This document shows positions 43,322 to 43,435 of a DNA stretch of 43,435 bases, one piece after another. This DNA comes from Rhodocyclales bacterium (lineage in GTDB: Bacteria; Pseudomonadota; Gammaproteobacteria; Burkholderiales; Rhodocyclaceae): assembly GCA_028292485.1 (NCBI GenBank), contig JAQGMG010000032.1, forward strand, positions 1 to 43,435, read 5' to 3'. Made by a program: the position numbers and the translations under genes. The notes beneath the pieces were generated by a model that made no database searches, was not told the DNA's origin, and saw only the letters and a program-made list of their open reading frames with translations. How positions within the stretch are numbered: position 1 is the stretch's first letter; the number at the start of each line of letters is the position of its first letter.

Positions 43322-43435
43322 ATGAAAAAACTGCTTGCCGTGATTGCTGCTTTGTTTTCAGGCACGACCCCATCAGCTCAGCTAAATGCAAAGGTTGTGG
43401 GGTCTCCTGCTTACACGCTAAGTGTTGGCAAGGCT
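43322..43435 (+). CDS. Cassette 4 protein, 5' part only: exported hypothetical
   Basis: An ATG 5 bases after R' opens a frame that runs to the window edge (38 residues). It starts with a signal peptide (MKKLLAVIAALFSGTTPSAQ), so the product is probably exported. The family cannot be told from this fragment. Confidence 0.65.
   Translation, partial: MKKLLAVIAALFSGTTPSAQLNAKVVGSPAYTLSVGKA

Larger units (their letters stand above)
41858..43435 (+). mobile_element. Integron gene-cassette array (three complete cassettes and the start of a fourth), no integrase seen
   Basis: Cassette 1 covers 41858-42321, cassette 2 42322-42851, cassette 3 42852-43311, and cassette 4 begins at 43312 and runs off the window. 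Each is bounded by GTTRRRY-type core sites and ends in an attC of 90-93 nt with the same internal plan. In each complete cassette the left core and its own R'' are complementary over 7 to 9 nt. ORFs of cassettes 2-4 run in the expected direction. No intI gene lies to the left, where attI and intI should be. Base composition is lower in GC than in the T6SS. Confidence 0.9.

Overview
The window is about 43 kb of GC-rich proteobacterial DNA. Gene content and protein sequences (ParC, MdtB-type RND pump, T6SS genes of the Fha/PpkA/PppA/TagF/TagJ kind) point to a betaproteobacterium, probably Burkholderiales or a close relative. That placement is inference; there is no rRNA or other marker here, and I saw no tRNA, CRISPR array, transposase or phage gene.

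Layout. (1) 1-11042, ordinary chromosome: the end of an unidentified gene, an RND efflux operon on the minus strand (membrane fusion protein and MdtB-like pump), a CNNM/CorC-type CBS-domain membrane protein, a UBP-type zinc-finger protein followed by a cyclic-nucleotide-binding/thioredoxin-reductase-like fusion, and parC. (2) 11424-17490, a plus-strand signalling module: a MORN-repeat exported protein, a Hanks-type kinase with a DUF4384-like C-terminus, a TagH/Fha protein and a PP2C phosphatase. (3) 17491-18003, a gene-free stretch full of REP-like palindromes. (4) 18004-30790, a leftward T6SS operon: tssA, tssB, tssC, two different hcp genes, tagJ, tssE, tssF, tssG, clpV, and last an AT-richer gene for a secreted DUF4344-like metallopeptidase. 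(5) 30791-31262, a divergent control region with a good sigma-54 promoter and a 12-bp-phased triple repeat upstream of it. (6) 31263-41558, a rightward T6SS operon: tssJ, tssK, tssL (with OmpA domain), tssM, tagF and a second kinase closely related to the first. (7) 41857 to the right edge, an integron gene-cassette array: three complete cassettes and the start of a fourth, separated by three attC sites, with no integrase gene on the side where it is expected.

How it fits together. The T6SS has baseplate (E, F, G, K), sheath (B, C), tube (two Hcp), membrane complex (J, L, M), cap protein (A), recycling ATPase (ClpV with TagJ) and a post-translational control layer (two PpkA-like kinases, one PppA, one Fha, TagF). 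VgrG and PAAR genes are absent and must lie elsewhere. Both kinases and TssL carry an N-terminal threonine with Ile or Leu at +3, the pattern FHA domains prefer, so a kinase-to-Fha-to-TssL phospho-switch is a testable reading of this locus. The most striking accessory features are the integrase-less cassette array abutting the T6SS, the metallopeptidase at the end of the tss operon, the duplicated kinase, and the cysteine-less thioredoxin-reductase-like fusion.
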